Assembly (NCBI RefSeq): GCF_012295615.1
Contig: NZ_CP051183.1
Coordinates: 1,121,001-1,185,000, forward strand
DNA length: 64,000 nucleotides
From: Bermanella marisrubri
GTDB lineage: Bacteria > Pseudomonadota > Gammaproteobacteria > Pseudomonadales > Oceanobacteraceae
Reading direction: 5' to 3'
Position numbers and translations under genes: made by a program. Below the pieces are notes generated by a model. The model did no database searches, was not told the DNA's origin, and saw only the letters and a program-made list of their open reading frames with translations. The first letter of the stretch is position 1, and the number at the start of each line of letters is the position of its first letter. Below are positions 53,678 to 62,659 of the stretch, one piece after another.

Positions 53678-54202
53678 ATGAAGCTACTAAGCTTAGATCA
53701 GTTTAATTCTATGACAGAGAGAGAAGCTCGCGATACATTGAGCTTTTGCTGCACATCTAGTCAATGGATTGAACGCGTAGCCGATCAGCGCCCCTATGAT
53801 TCTGTGTCGAAACTACAAGAAGTTGCACTATCTGTATGGCAGTCGTGCCAAGAGCAAGATTTATTAGAAGCCTTTGAGGGTCATCCAAAGATTGGTGATG
53901 TTTCTAGCTTACGCGAGAAATATCGCAATACGCAATCATTAGCGGAACATGAGCAAAGTTCTGTTGCACAAGCGCAAGAAGCGGTTATTCAAGAGTTAGC
54001 AGAAAAAAATCAGGCTTATCTAGATAAGTTTGGTTTTATTTTCATTGTCTTTGCAACCGGAAAAAGTGCTCAACAAATGCTGGATATTTTGAACGGCCGT
54101 ATTGGTAATGAACGCCATCAAGAATTAGAAAATGCGGCGGTAGAACAAAGTAAAATCACGGCCTTAAGAATCGATAAACTGTTTGGCCTAACAGATAGCT
54201 AA
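53678..54202 (+). CDS. uraD: OHCU decarboxylase
   Basis: UraD decarboxylates 2-oxo-4-hydroxy-4-carboxy-5-ureidoimidazoline to S-allantoin. The 174-residue protein carries the active-site motif EGHPKIGD (His68 region), the SSVAQA helix segment, and FIFIVFATGKSAQQML, with GRIGNERHQELENAAVEQSKITALRI at the end, as in plant and bacterial UraD. It lies five bases after alc and acts before it in the pathway. Confidence 0.95.
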   Translation: MKLLSLDQFNSMTEREARDTLSFCCTSSQWIERVADQRPYDSVSKLQEVALSVWQSCQEQDLLEAFEGHPKIGDVSSLREKYRNTQSLAEHEQSSVAQAQEAVIQELAEKNQAYLDKFGFIFIVFATGKSAQQMLDILNGRIGNERHQELENAAVEQSKITALRIDKLFGLTDS

Positions 54203-54235
54203 GAGCTAATCGTAAATAGCGAAGAAGGAATTATT

Positions 54236-54577
54236 ATGAAATCGCCCATAACTACGCATATTTTGGACACGCACTTAGGTAAGCCAGCAACATCAGTGTC
54301 GGTGGCACTTTATCGTTTAGAGGGCTCTGACTATCAGAAAATTGCCAGCGGTGAAACCAATGATGATGGTCGTATAACCGATTGGATGTCGGAGACGCAA
54401 AGAAAAAGCGGTACGTATCGCGTCGTATTTGATATTCAAGCCTATTTTGACCGTCAAAACATTCGCTGCCTGTATCCATCGATCGCCATTGACTTTAATC
54501 TTGATCATGAAGATGAGCATTATCATATACCACTATTGGTAAGTGCGAACGGCTACTCCACATATCGGGGTTCATGA
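54236..54577 (+). CDS. uraH: 5-hydroxyisourate hydrolase
   Basis: UraH, a transthyretin-related protein, opens 5-hydroxyisourate to OHCU. The 113-residue protein begins ITTHILDTHLGKPA with an active-site His and ends with the family C-terminal tetrapeptide YRGS. An Arg in the middle (NIRCLYPSIAIDF) also fits. No signal peptide, so cytoplasmic. AAGGA precedes the ATG. Confidence 0.96.
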   Translation: MKSPITTHILDTHLGKPATSVSVALYRLEGSDYQKIASGETNDDGRITDWMSETQRKSGTYRVVFDIQAYFDRQNIRCLYPSIAIDFNLDHEDEHYHIPLLVSANGYSTYRGS

Positions 54578-54578
54578 T

Positions 54579-55118
54579 ATGTCGTTGAATAAAGTCTTAA
54601 CACTGACGCCCGAGCCATTGACGGCAGAAGCGTTCTCAGATTTTGGTGATGTGATCCAAGTGGGCGAACAGCCCATCATGATCAATGAAGGTACAACGGA
54701 GCGCCACCATAAATTAAGCTCGGTTGAATTATTAGGCCAATCTGACCTGGCGATTATAAATATCTTCCGAGCGCAACCACGTACTTTGCCAATGGACATC
54801 AAAATGATGGAACGTCATCCATTAGGCAGTCAGGCATTTTTACCGACTTCCAGCCGTCCCTATTTAGTGTTGGTTTGTCTGGGTCAACAAAAGCCCGACC
54901 CTTATAGTATGCGATTATTCTTGGTGAGTGGCCGTGAACCTAGTTTAACCGGCGTAAGTTACAAAGCAAATTGCTGGCATCATCCTTTATTGGCTTTAGA
55001 AGATGTCACTGATTTTTGGGTTGTAGATCGCGCAGGTGATGGCAATAACCTAGAAGAATACGAATTTGATAGTGCTTGGCACATACAAATACCTGAGCTA
55101 AAGAATTACGAGTTATAA
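54579..55118 (+). CDS. allA: Ureidoglycolate lyase
   Basis: AllA splits ureidoglycolate into glyoxylate and urea, the last step of the pathway in this run. The ATG at 54579 directly follows the uraH stop with one base between. The ~179-residue product has FSDFGDVIQVGEQP at the start, ERHPLGSQAFLPTSSRPYLV, a C-terminal WHHPLLAL motif, and VVDRAGDGNNLEEYEF, all typical of the family. Glyoxylate can enter central metabolism; urea would need a urease not seen here. Confidence 0.94.
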   Translation: MSLNKVLTLTPEPLTAEAFSDFGDVIQVGEQPIMINEGTTERHHKLSSVELLGQSDLAIINIFRAQPRTLPMDIKMMERHPLGSQAFLPTSSRPYLVLVCLGQQKPDPYSMRLFLVSGREPSLTGVSYKANCWHHPLLALEDVTDFWVVDRAGDGNNLEEYEFDSAWHIQIPELKNYEL

Positions 55119-55126
55119 AACCCAAT

Positions 55127-56404
55127 ATGCAAGTTTATCGTTCCTCTATTTTAGACTTTGATACAGACGGCGCGCTCCGGTATTTGCCAGATGGATTGCT
55201 ATTCATCGAAAATGGAAAAGTGAAAAATCTAGGTCATTTCGATGACCTAATTCATCAGGCGTCTGAACAAAATATTATCGACTATCGCCAGAATATTATC
55301 ATGCCTGGATTTATTGACACCCATGTGCATTACCCGCAGGTGGATGTGATTGCTTCCTATGGCGAGCAGTTATTAGATTGGTTAAATCAATATACTTTTC
55401 CCACGGAAGAAAGCTTTAAAGACCCTTCCATAGCAGAAGAAACCGCTCACTTTTTCATTAATGAATTGCTACGAAACGGGACAACCAGTGCCCTTGTTTT
55501 TGCTAGTGTGCACAAAACGGCGGTGGATGCCTTTTTTAAAGTAAGCGAGTCATATAATACTCGTATGATCTGCGGCAAAGTGATGATGGATCGCAATGCA
55601 CCGGACGCCTTATGTGATGAAGCCGAGCAAAGCTATATCGAGAGTAAAGCCTTGATCGAGCAGTGGCATGACAAGGGTCGGCAGCTTTATGCAGTCACAC
55701 CGCGCTTTGCCATTACCTCCACGCCAGAGCAATTGGAATATGCCGGTAAGCTTTTAAAAGAAAGCCCTGATGTTTATTTGCAAACCCATCTTAGTGAAAA
55801 CAAAGATGAAATTCGTTTTACCATGGAGCTGTACCCGGATCGTGAAAATTATCTGGATGTATATGATCACTATGGGTTGCTTGGTAAGAAATCAATTTTT
55901 GCCCATTGTGTACATCTACAAGAAAGTGAATACAAGCGGTTAGCACAAACTCAATCAAAGATTTCATTTTGTCCAACATCGAATCTATTTCTAGGTAGCG
56001 GCTTATTTGATTTACAGCAATCAGAGCAACACGATGTCGCAACCAGTGTTGCAACGGATGTCGGTGCGGGTACCTCTTTTTCGTTATTTCGTACTTTAAG
56101 CGAAGCCTACAAAATATGTCAGCTAAACGGACAGAAGCTAGATGCTAGAAAGGCATTTTATATGGCGACGTTAGGTAATGCTAAGGCACTTAGCTTGGAT
56201 CATTTGATCGGCAATTTCGACGTTGGTAAAGAAGCGGATTTTATTGTTTTAGATTTAGAGAGTACGCCGTTACTTACACGCAAGTACAAGAAAAGCGATG
56301 ATTTAGACGAGCTATTATTTAGCCTAATGATGTTGGCTGATGATCGCGCCATTTCTCGCACCTATATTATGGGTGAATGCCGTTATACAAAAGAATCAGA
56401 ATAA
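55127..56404 (+). CDS. guaD: Guanine deaminase
   Basis: GuaD converts guanine to xanthine, feeding xanthine dehydrogenase. The 425-residue amidohydrolase has the metal motif PGFIDTHVHYPQ, the guanine-deaminase segment EQLLDWLNQYTFPTEESF, the HLSENKDEI and SIFAHCVHL motifs, and VATDVGAGTSFSLFRTL near the active-site Asp. It is an E. coli-type GuaD of typical length. It follows allA by eight bases, so it is in the same transcript. Confidence 0.95.
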   Translation: MQVYRSSILDFDTDGALRYLPDGLLFIENGKVKNLGHFDDLIHQASEQNIIDYRQNIIMPGFIDTHVHYPQVDVIASYGEQLLDWLNQYTFPTEESFKDPSIAEETAHFFINELLRNGTTSALVFASVHKTAVDAFFKVSESYNTRMICGKVMMDRNAPDALCDEAEQSYIESKALIEQWHDKGRQLYAVTPRFAITSTPEQLEYAGKLLKESPDVYLQTHLSENKDEIRFTMELYPDRENYLDVYDHYGLLGKKSIFAHCVHLQESEYKRLAQTQSKISFCPTSNLFLGSGLFDLQQSEQHDVATSVATDVGAGTSFSLFRTLSEAYKICQLNGQKLDARKAFYMATLGNAKALSLDHLIGNFDVGKEADFIVLDLESTPLLTRKYKKSDDLDELLFSLMMLADDRAISRTYIMGECRYTKESE

Positions 56405-56417
56405 AGGGTATTAGATT

Positions 56418-57593
56418 ATGGAAGCCTATTTTTTCGACTGGCTCAATTTGTTTTTTCGTTGGTTCCATGTGGTAGCGGGCATCGCTTGGATTGGTGCGAG
56501 TTTCTATTTTATTTGGCTAGACTTGAGCTTACGCGAGCCTCCGCAATGGAAAAAAGACAAGGGTATAAAAGGGGACCTTTGGTCCATACACGGTGGTGGG
56601 ATTTATGAGATTGCCAAATATCAGTTAGAACCAGAAGCCATGCCCAAAAAATTGCATTGGTTTAAATGGGAAGCCTATACCACTTGGCTTACGGGTTTTG
56701 CCTTGCTCTCTGTCATGTATTATTGGGGGGCGGAGCAATACCTGATTGATCCAAGTAAGATGGATCTAACACAATGGCAAGCTATTGCTATTAGTTTGGG
56801 TTTTCTTGTAGGTGGATTTATCTTTTACGAGTTACTTATTAAAAGCCCTTTACAGCATTCAGCAAAACTATTTGCCGTTGTTTTATTTTTAGGTTTAACC
56901 TTAGCGGCATATGCTTTGGGGGAAATATTCAGTGATCGTGCTGCTTATTTACATGTGGGTGCATTGATTGGCACGATCATGGCGGGTAATGTTTTCTTTG
57001 GCATCATGCCGGCCCAGCGAGAGCTAGTAAGAGCTATAGAAGCAGGGGAAAAACCTGATCCCAAACCAGCGGCTTTTGCAAAATTACGTTCCACTCATAA
57101 CAATTACTTTACGCTGCCTGTACTGTTCATCATGATCAGTAATCACTATCCCATGACGTATGCTCATGAGCATGCTTGGCTCGTTTTGGCTTTGATCAGT
57201 TTCAATGCAGCATTTGTGCGACACTATTTCAATCTTAAACATCAAGATAATCATCAGCCATGGATTTTGGTAGCCGGTGCCGTCATGTTGTTTTCCATTA
57301 TTGGTTTTATGTTACCAAAGCCCATTGAAACCCATTCCGATGTCATCAGTGATGCAAGAGCGGTACAAATTAGTGAGCAGCGCTGTGCCGCATGTCATGC
57401 ACAAGAACCGAGCCATCCTGCCTTTGCATCGGCGCCAGCGGGTTTGTATTTGGAAACTTTGGATGAACTTGTGGCGCAAAAGCCGATGATTTTACAAACC
57501 GTTAAGACGGGTTATATGCCGTTGGCGAACATGACCAAGATGACGGATGAGGAACGGGCGCAATTGGTTCAATGGGCCAGTCAGTCTGACTGA
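56418..57593 (+). CDS. puuD: Membrane-bound urate oxidase with C-terminal cytochrome c domain
   Basis: PuuD oxidises urate to 5-hydroxyisourate at the inner membrane and passes electrons to the respiratory chain, unlike soluble uricase. The 391-residue protein has about eight helices (FRWFHVVAGIAWIGASFYFIWLD, then HWFKWEAYTTWLTGFAL), matching DUF989. A C-terminal cytochrome c domain has CAACH (323-327) and the axial Met in TGYMPLANMTKMT. Maturation needs the ccm operon that lies downstream. It is the last gene of the purine run; its end overlaps the convergent FlhB-like gene by 13 bases. Confidence 0.93.
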   Translation: MEAYFFDWLNLFFRWFHVVAGIAWIGASFYFIWLDLSLREPPQWKKDKGIKGDLWSIHGGGIYEIAKYQLEPEAMPKKLHWFKWEAYTTWLTGFALLSVMYYWGAEQYLIDPSKMDLTQWQAIAISLGFLVGGFIFYELLIKSPLQHSAKLFAVVLFLGLTLAAYALGEIFSDRAAYLHVGALIGTIMAGNVFFGIMPAQRELVRAIEAGEKPDPKPAAFAKLRSTHNNYFTLPVLFIMISNHYPMTYAHEHAWLVLALISFNAAFVRHYFNLKHQDNHQPWILVAGAVMLFSIIGFMLPKPIETHSDVISDARAVQISEQRCAACHAQEPSHPAFASAPAGLYLETLDELVAQKPMILQTVKTGYMPLANMTKMTDEERAQLVQWASQSD

Positions 57594-57862
57594 TTTTCGT
57601 CATATCCTTTTGGAGCCTTGCCTTGGATATAAAATGCAAAGGCAAGGATTTCCGCAATAAGCCGGTAGAGCTCTACCGGTATTTCATCCCCTTCGCTTAA
57701 ATGAGCAAGCTGCTCAATCAGTGCCGGATTTTCATAGATGGGAATACCAGCTTCCAGCGCAGCATCAATAAGAAATTGCGCGGCTTCGCCCAATTGGTTT
57801 TGACTTACTATCGGTGTGGTATCGCCATCATAAAATAGGGCGACAGCTTGTTGTTGATTCAT
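57581..57862 (-). CDS. FlhB C-terminal-domain-like protein
   Basis: A 93-residue protein resembling only the cytoplasmic domain of the flagellar export protein FlhB (AVALFYDGDTTPIVSQNQLGEAAQ, then AALEAGIPIYENPALIEQLAHLSEGDEIP, then LYRLIAEILAFAFYIQGK). The self-cleavage motif NPTH of true FlhB is absent. Its start overlaps the end of fliK by four bases, and such an FlhB-like partner next to fliK is known in other gammaproteobacteria. It may help FliK control the switch of export substrates (inference). It ends inside the puuD stop region. Confidence 0.82.
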   Translation of the reverse strand: MNQQQAVALFYDGDTTPIVSQNQLGEAAQFLIDAALEAGIPIYENPALIEQLAHLSEGDEIPVELYRLIAEILAFAFYIQGKAPKGYDENQSD

Positions 57863-59700
57863 GTTCGTACGTCCACTAATGATTGGCTTATGGTTAGTTC
57901 TTTTTTCGCTGGCTCACCATGCTTGGTTTGTAGTTGTTGAACTTGAAAGCCTGCGCTGCTCAATTTATCACGTAGCACTGCAATCTGGTTTTGTAAGACT
58001 TTTAAACGGTCTTTATGGGCAGACCATAGCGTTATGTCTACTTTACTATTTAATACATTGGCTTCGATGGCAAAGCTTTTTTGGCTTGATTGCTCAAAGC
58101 GCAATACCAGATGCCAGCCTCTTTCTGCGGTTGAGTCTTGCTGTGTTTCTTGTTCATGCTCTCGAATATCCACTTCACACCAATGAAGAGTATTTTGATG
58201 GACGTAAGGCAGATTCATTTGAATAAAAGTATTGTCGCTGTTGGTTTGAAACACTCGGCTCTGAATTTGATCTTGCTGTACTTTGTTTACGTTTTGAGCC
58301 GTGTTCAAAAGTTGTCTAAGCAGTGCTTGTTCTTCCGAAGCCTTATCAGGTAATTGCGCCAGCATGATCTGGGCTGTGTTTTGTAATTGCTGTTGAACAC
58401 TTAGGTTTGGCGGCCAATTGATTTGAGCGTGGCTGGTAGTTTTGGGTGTGGCCAATATAGAAATCCAATCAACAGGATTGAGTCTCCCTGTCTCATGGTT
58501 GTTTTGTGACCAGTTGGGCACTACGCTTGCATTGAATAACTGTGGTTGCTGTTGAATGACTTGACGTAAGTTTTGTATTAGAGCCGTCTGATGTTGTAAT
58601 AATTGTCCTTTACTATCTTGTTTCATTATTTTTATTAACGAATTTAAAACCTCATTTTTTACTGAAGTTAAACCGTTCTTGTTTGAGATTGATTGACTCA
58701 CTGTCTTTGAAGCTAATGCAGTTTGTACCCCAGTCATTGTTGAAGAGGATGAATCTGGCGACTGAGAAGTGGGCTGAGAAGAGGGCGTAGACTGACCGTT
58801 AATTGGTTTTAGTACGTGCTGAGCCTGCTGCATCCACAGCTGCATTTGTTTTTGCACATGTTTTAGGCCGCGCTGAAGATTGGGAGCAGAGACATTACCG
58901 TCAGCGTTATTAGCGTTCCCAGAGCGCCCTTGAGAACCTTGCCCTAACTGATTACTGGCCCATTGAAGTAGCTGTTTCTCCAATGTATGGCCACTGTTTT
59001 TCATGCCTTGCATCAGTTGCTGTGTCTTTTGTTCTAGGCTTAGCGATTGAAATTGCTGGCTATTTAATAAACTATCCAAGGCAGTAAGGTTTTGTGGAGA
59101 TGCCGGGTTTCCCATGGATGATTGCGCCAGTAATGGCAGAGGCAACTGACCTTTATCAAGCTTTAAGGGAGTCAGGTTTGCTACACTCCCAGCCCTAAAT
59201 TGGCTAAGCCACTTTTCCAATTGCAGTGCGGGTTTGCTCGATTGAAGTTGCCATTGTCCTGACGAGTCTTGCGTGATTTGTACACTGGAGCCTGCGGCAT
59301 ACGCTTTATTGGTCAATACAGAGAAAAGCGTGTTTTGAGTATTGAGTTGAGTGATATAGACCTTGGATTGAGCCTGATTCGCGGCGCTGCCATTTTGCAG
59401 TTGTGATAGTAGATAACGGGTTTGTTGCTGCATAGGTTGATCACTGTCTTGAGCGCTTAGCTGTTTGCTCAAGTTCGATAATTGCTGTTGAGCATTCTCG
59501 GGTGTGAGAGCTTGGCTTTTTACTACTTGTGCAGTGGTATTTTTTAAACCAGATAGGGCTTCGCTACCCACAGCCGAGCGCTGCAAGACGCTACTATTGG
59601 CGTTTGCACTGGGCTTTTGCGCTGTCTTCTGGTTCGCGGCTTTGCCGATTCCAGATGCATCGGGTGAAGATTGGCCATTTTGCGGTGGATTTAGCTTCAT
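57859..59700 (-). CDS. fliK: Flagellar hook-length control protein FliK
   Basis: A 613-residue protein, very rich in Gln, Ser, Asn and Ala, as FliK usually is. Low-complexity parts (SSSSTMTG, QQQTRYLLSQ) fill most of its length. The conserved C-terminal domain is at about residues 475-590: INWPPNLSVQQQL, NLPYVHQNTLHWCEVDIREHE, RGWHLVLRFEQSSQKSFAIEANVLNSKVDITLWS and LRDKLSSAGFQVQQLQ. It measures hook length and signals to FlhB to switch to filament export. The next gene encodes an FlhB-like domain. It is divergent from ccmA. Confidence 0.88.
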   Translation of the reverse strand: MKLNPPQNGQSSPDASGIGKAANQKTAQKPSANANSSVLQRSAVGSEALSGLKNTTAQVVKSQALTPENAQQQLSNLSKQLSAQDSDQPMQQQTRYLLSQLQNGSAANQAQSKVYITQLNTQNTLFSVLTNKAYAAGSSVQITQDSSGQWQLQSSKPALQLEKWLSQFRAGSVANLTPLKLDKGQLPLPLLAQSSMGNPASPQNLTALDSLLNSQQFQSLSLEQKTQQLMQGMKNSGHTLEKQLLQWASNQLGQGSQGRSGNANNADGNVSAPNLQRGLKHVQKQMQLWMQQAQHVLKPINGQSTPSSQPTSQSPDSSSSTMTGVQTALASKTVSQSISNKNGLTSVKNEVLNSLIKIMKQDSKGQLLQHQTALIQNLRQVIQQQPQLFNASVVPNWSQNNHETGRLNPVDWISILATPKTTSHAQINWPPNLSVQQQLQNTAQIMLAQLPDKASEEQALLRQLLNTAQNVNKVQQDQIQSRVFQTNSDNTFIQMNLPYVHQNTLHWCEVDIREHEQETQQDSTAERGWHLVLRFEQSSQKSFAIEANVLNSKVDITLWSAHKDRLKVLQNQIAVLRDKLSSAGFQVQQLQTKHGEPAKKELTISQSLVDVRT

Positions 59701-59749
59701 TTTTATATCTTTTGGCCTGATTTGGGCCGTAAATTACTGGGGATTTGTA

Positions 59750-59755
59750 TATAAT
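59750..59755 (+). promoter_or_regulatory. Candidate -10 element of the ccm operon
   Basis: A perfect TATAAT lies 108 bases before ccmA in the fliK-ccmA gap. No good -35 hexamer stands at the right spacing, so this is only a candidate. Confidence 0.35.
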
Positions 59756-59862
59756 GCCCGCCAAATTCGCTACCTAAGTACCTAACAGGGTCAATAACCA
59801 AGGTCACTTACAGGTATCGGCCGAATCCCTAAAAAATACAGGGCAGGAGTAGATTCCAAACT

Positions 59863-60492
59863 ATGTCTACTGAGTTTAGTTCAGAATTACCTTTGCTTCA
59901 GGCAAATCAACTGAACTGTGAACGAGATGACCGAACATTATTCGCAGATTTAAGCTTTGAGCTTAGGTGTGGCGAACTTGTGCGCATTACTGGGCCCAAT
60001 GGCAGTGGTAAGAGCACGCTTATTCGTATTTTGGTGGGATTAAGCGCTGGCTTTGAAGGTGACGTTTTATTCAAAGGTCAGCCAATGCATCGTGCCCGAG
60101 CCGGTTTTTACGATGGGCTGTTGTATTTAGGGCACCAAGTCGGGGTGAAAGCCAGTTTGACGCCACAAGAGAATCTTTCATCGATTGAACCATCTGCCTC
60201 ACAACATGCGATTTTCGATGCTCTGCAGAAGGTGGGTTTAAAGGGGTTTGAAGATGTCCCTAGCCAAAGTTTGTCGGCCGGGCAGCAGCGACGGGTGGCA
60301 TTGGCGCGCCTATATCTGCAAAGTAAGCCCATCTGGATTCTCGATGAGCCGTTTACGGCCATTGACCAATCTGGTGTCGAGCAATTAGAGCAACTACTGA
60401 TTGATCATAGTAGCAAGGGTGGTCTGGTTATTCTGACGACACACCATCAGTTATCTGTGCCCCACAAAGAAATAACCTTGGGGGCTATGTGA
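59863..60492 (+). CDS. ccmA: Cytochrome c maturation ATPase CcmA
   Basis: CcmA is the ABC ATPase of the CcmABCD complex that releases haem-loaded CcmE. The 209-residue protein has Walker A GPNGSGKST, the signature LSAGQQRRVALARL, Walker B WILDEPF and the H-loop TTHH. It is single-domain and cytoplasmic. The AGGAG before the start is 13 bases away, longer than usual. ccmB overlaps its end by four bases. Confidence 0.95.
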   Translation: MSTEFSSELPLLQANQLNCERDDRTLFADLSFELRCGELVRITGPNGSGKSTLIRILVGLSAGFEGDVLFKGQPMHRARAGFYDGLLYLGHQVGVKASLTPQENLSSIEPSASQHAIFDALQKVGLKGFEDVPSQSLSAGQQRRVALARLYLQSKPIWILDEPFTAIDQSGVEQLEQLLIDHSSKGGLVILTTHHQLSVPHKEITLGAM

Positions 60493-61154
60493 GTTTATAC
60501 GCATTATTAAAGCGGGATTTACTGATTGCATTTCGCAATCGCGGCGAACTTTTTAATCCATTAATGTTCTTTTTAATGGTGGCTAGTTTATTCCCATTGG
60601 CCGTGACCCCCGATCCTCAATTTTTAGGCGAAATTGCGCCTGGCATTATTTGGGTGGGCGCTTTGTTGGCGACGCTATTAAGCATGGATCTCATGTTTAA
60701 AGGAGATTATGAAGACGGGGCGATAGAGCAGCTATTGGTCAGCCCATCGCCAACCATGTTGTTTGTTTTGGTCAAAGTCTTGGTGCACTTTGTCGTAGCC
60801 GGTTTACCTCTGACTCTGATGGCGCCCTTGCTAGGGCTAATGCTATCGTTGCCTGAATCCGGTTTTGCACCACTGATGTTGAGTTTATTAATTGGTACAC
60901 CGATTTTGAGTTTACTTGGCGCTATTGGTGCGGCGCTTACCGTGGGATTAAAGAAGGGGGGGATGTTAATGCCCTTATTGATTTTACCCCTTTATATACC
61001 GGTATTGATATTTGCCGCCAGCAGTGTACAGGCTGGTGTCCAAGGTGATCCTTACATTGGTCATCTCGCCTTTTTGGGGGCGTATTTGGCGATGAGTTTA
61101 GTCGTGGCACCCGTTGCCGCCGCCTTTGCATTAAGAATTTCAGTATCGCGCTGA
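60489..61154 (+). CDS. ccmB: Cytochrome c maturation permease CcmB
   Basis: CcmB is the membrane partner of CcmA. The 221-residue protein has six helices and starts MSLYALLKRDLLIAFRNRGELFNPLMFF, typical of CcmB. WVGALLATLLSMDLMFKGDYEDGAIEQLL and the C-terminal APVAAAFALRISVS also fit. It overlaps ccmA by four bases; a 93-base gap separates it from ccmC. Confidence 0.94.
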   Translation: MSLYALLKRDLLIAFRNRGELFNPLMFFLMVASLFPLAVTPDPQFLGEIAPGIIWVGALLATLLSMDLMFKGDYEDGAIEQLLVSPSPTMLFVLVKVLVHFVVAGLPLTLMAPLLGLMLSLPESGFAPLMLSLLIGTPILSLLGAIGAALTVGLKKGGMLMPLLILPLYIPVLIFAASSVQAGVQGDPYIGHLAFLGAYLAMSLVVAPVAAAFALRISVSR

Positions 61155-61247
61155 TCGGCTTTAAAGCCATGGCGTGAACATTCGGTTTACGAGGTTAAAT
61201 TCGTATACTGGATATAAAGTTTTTATCTTTTTAGATTGGTCAGTTGT

Positions 61248-62000
61248 ATGTGGCAAGCAATAAAACGTCTTTACCACAAGTTGGGGTCGCCCAAGTGGTT
61301 CTATCAAATTAGCGAGCTTTGGAGCCCTTGGTTCTTTTGGGTGGGTGCAATCTTAATGTCAGTGGGCCTCGTTTGGGGTCTTGCTTTTGCACCTGCGGAT
61401 TATCTTCAGGGCAATAGTTTTCGCATTATTTATATCCATGTGCCGTCGGCGTTGCTCAGTCAAAGTGCCTATATCATGATGGCGGTGGCCGGGCTTGTGG
61501 GTCTTGTCTGGAAAATGAAAATGTCTTTCATTGTCGGTAAAGCCATTGCGCCCATTGGTGCGGGTATGGCAGTTCTGGCATTACTGACCGGTGCGATCTG
61601 GGGCAAACCTACTTGGGGCACATGGTGGGTATGGGATGCTCGTTTGACCTCCATGCTTATTTTGTTGTTTTTGTATTTTGGTGTAATTGCCATTTATAAC
61701 GCCATTGAAAACGAAGACATGGCCAACAAGGCAGCGGCGGTTCTATCCATTGTCGGCACCATCAACATTCCGATCATTAAATATTCGGTAGAGTGGTGGA
61801 ATACCCTACATCAGCCCGCCACGATTACCTTGACGAAAAAACCCACAATGGCGCCGGAGATGTTTATTCCTCTGGCTATGACGATTATTGCGTTTTATTG
61901 CTGGTTTGCGGTTTGGGTGTTTGCTCGTACTCGTAACGAAATCTTGTGGCGTGAGCGCCGAACCAAATGGGTTCGGCAAACGCTCGGTTTATCAGAATAG
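61248..62000 (+). CDS. ccmC: Haem-handling protein CcmC
   Basis: CcmC delivers haem to CcmE. The ATG at 61248 is preferred to the TTG at 61236 because it fits the family length (250 residues). The WWD motif appears in WGKPTWGTWWVWDARLTS, flanked by conserved histidines (IYIHVPSALL and SVEWWNTLHQPATI). Six helices are predicted. The stop is followed 13 bases later by ccmD. Confidence 0.94.
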   Translation: MWQAIKRLYHKLGSPKWFYQISELWSPWFFWVGAILMSVGLVWGLAFAPADYLQGNSFRIIYIHVPSALLSQSAYIMMAVAGLVGLVWKMKMSFIVGKAIAPIGAGMAVLALLTGAIWGKPTWGTWWVWDARLTSMLILLFLYFGVIAIYNAIENEDMANKAAAVLSIVGTINIPIIKYSVEWWNTLHQPATITLTKKPTMAPEMFIPLAMTIIAFYCWFAVWVFARTRNEILWRERRTKWVRQTLGLSE

Positions 62001-62013
62001 GAGCTGAACCAAA

Positions 62014-62187
62014 ATGTTTTTTGACAGTCTTAACAGCTTCATAGAGATGGGTGGTCATGGGCCTTATGTTTGGCTTTGCTACGGTATTTTCGCAGTCATC
62101 ATGATTACCAATTTTTTAACCCCATCTTTAACGCGGAAAAACGTGATTAAAGATATTGAGCGTCAAATTCGCCGGGAGCAGAAGTAA
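62014..62187 (+). CDS. ccmD: CcmD small membrane subunit
   Basis: This 57-residue gene begins with ATG after AGGAG. The product starts [20 protein letters not shown], then has one membrane helix ([15 protein letters not shown]), then a basic tail ([17 protein letters not shown]). This is the CcmD pattern: the opening motif, one helix, and a positively charged cytoplasmic end. It overlaps ccmE by one base (TAATG). Confidence 0.92.
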   Translation: MFFDSLNSFIEMGGHGPYVWLCYGIFAVIMITNFLTPSLTRKNVIKDIERQIRREQK

Positions 62188-62648
62188 TGCATCCACAACG
62201 TAAGCAACGTCTTTTCATTATTCTTTTCATGTTGGCAGGCATTAGTCTTGCTGTTGGCTTAATGCTGGTGGCTCTGCAAGAGAACATCAATCTGTTTTAT
62301 ACACCACAACAAATTGCAGATGGCGAAGCGCCCAAAGATCGCACCATCCGTGCTGGTGGTATGGTCGTAGAGGGAAGTGTTAAGCGTGCCGAAGACGACT
62401 TAACGGTGGAGTTTAAAGCCACCGATGGCGTTGCCGAAGTAACGATTCAATACACAGGTATTCTGCCTGATCTGTTCCGCGAAAATCAGGGAATTGTTGC
62501 GCTAGGTAAGCTCAACGAGAGTAATGTCTTCATTGCCAGCGAAGTACTGGCCAAGCACGATGAAAACTACATGCCGCCTGAAGTAGCGGACGCCTTAGAA
62601 AAAGCCCATAGCAAAGGGCAAGATGATCTAGAAAGCGCTCGCTATTAA
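62187..62648 (+). CDS. ccmE: Haem chaperone CcmE
   Basis: CcmE covalently binds haem in the periplasm and passes it to CcmF. The 153-residue protein has one N-terminal helix ([23 protein letters not shown]) and a beta-barrel OB-fold. The haem-binding His is in [13 protein letters not shown] (HxxxY type). Order and length match the family. Confidence 0.95.
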   Translation: MHPQRKQRLFIILFMLAGISLAVGLMLVALQENINLFYTPQQIADGEAPKDRTIRAGGMVVEGSVKRAEDDLTVEFKATDGVAEVTIQYTGILPDLFRENQGIVALGKLNESNVFIASEVLAKHDENYMPPEVADALEKAHSKGQDDLESARY

Positions 62649-62659
62649 GGACGGAATTT

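Noticed and set aside
57861-58226. Forward 121-residue hydrophobic frame inside fliK
   Set aside because: It is fully antisense to the conserved C-terminal domain of FliK, which is clearly real.
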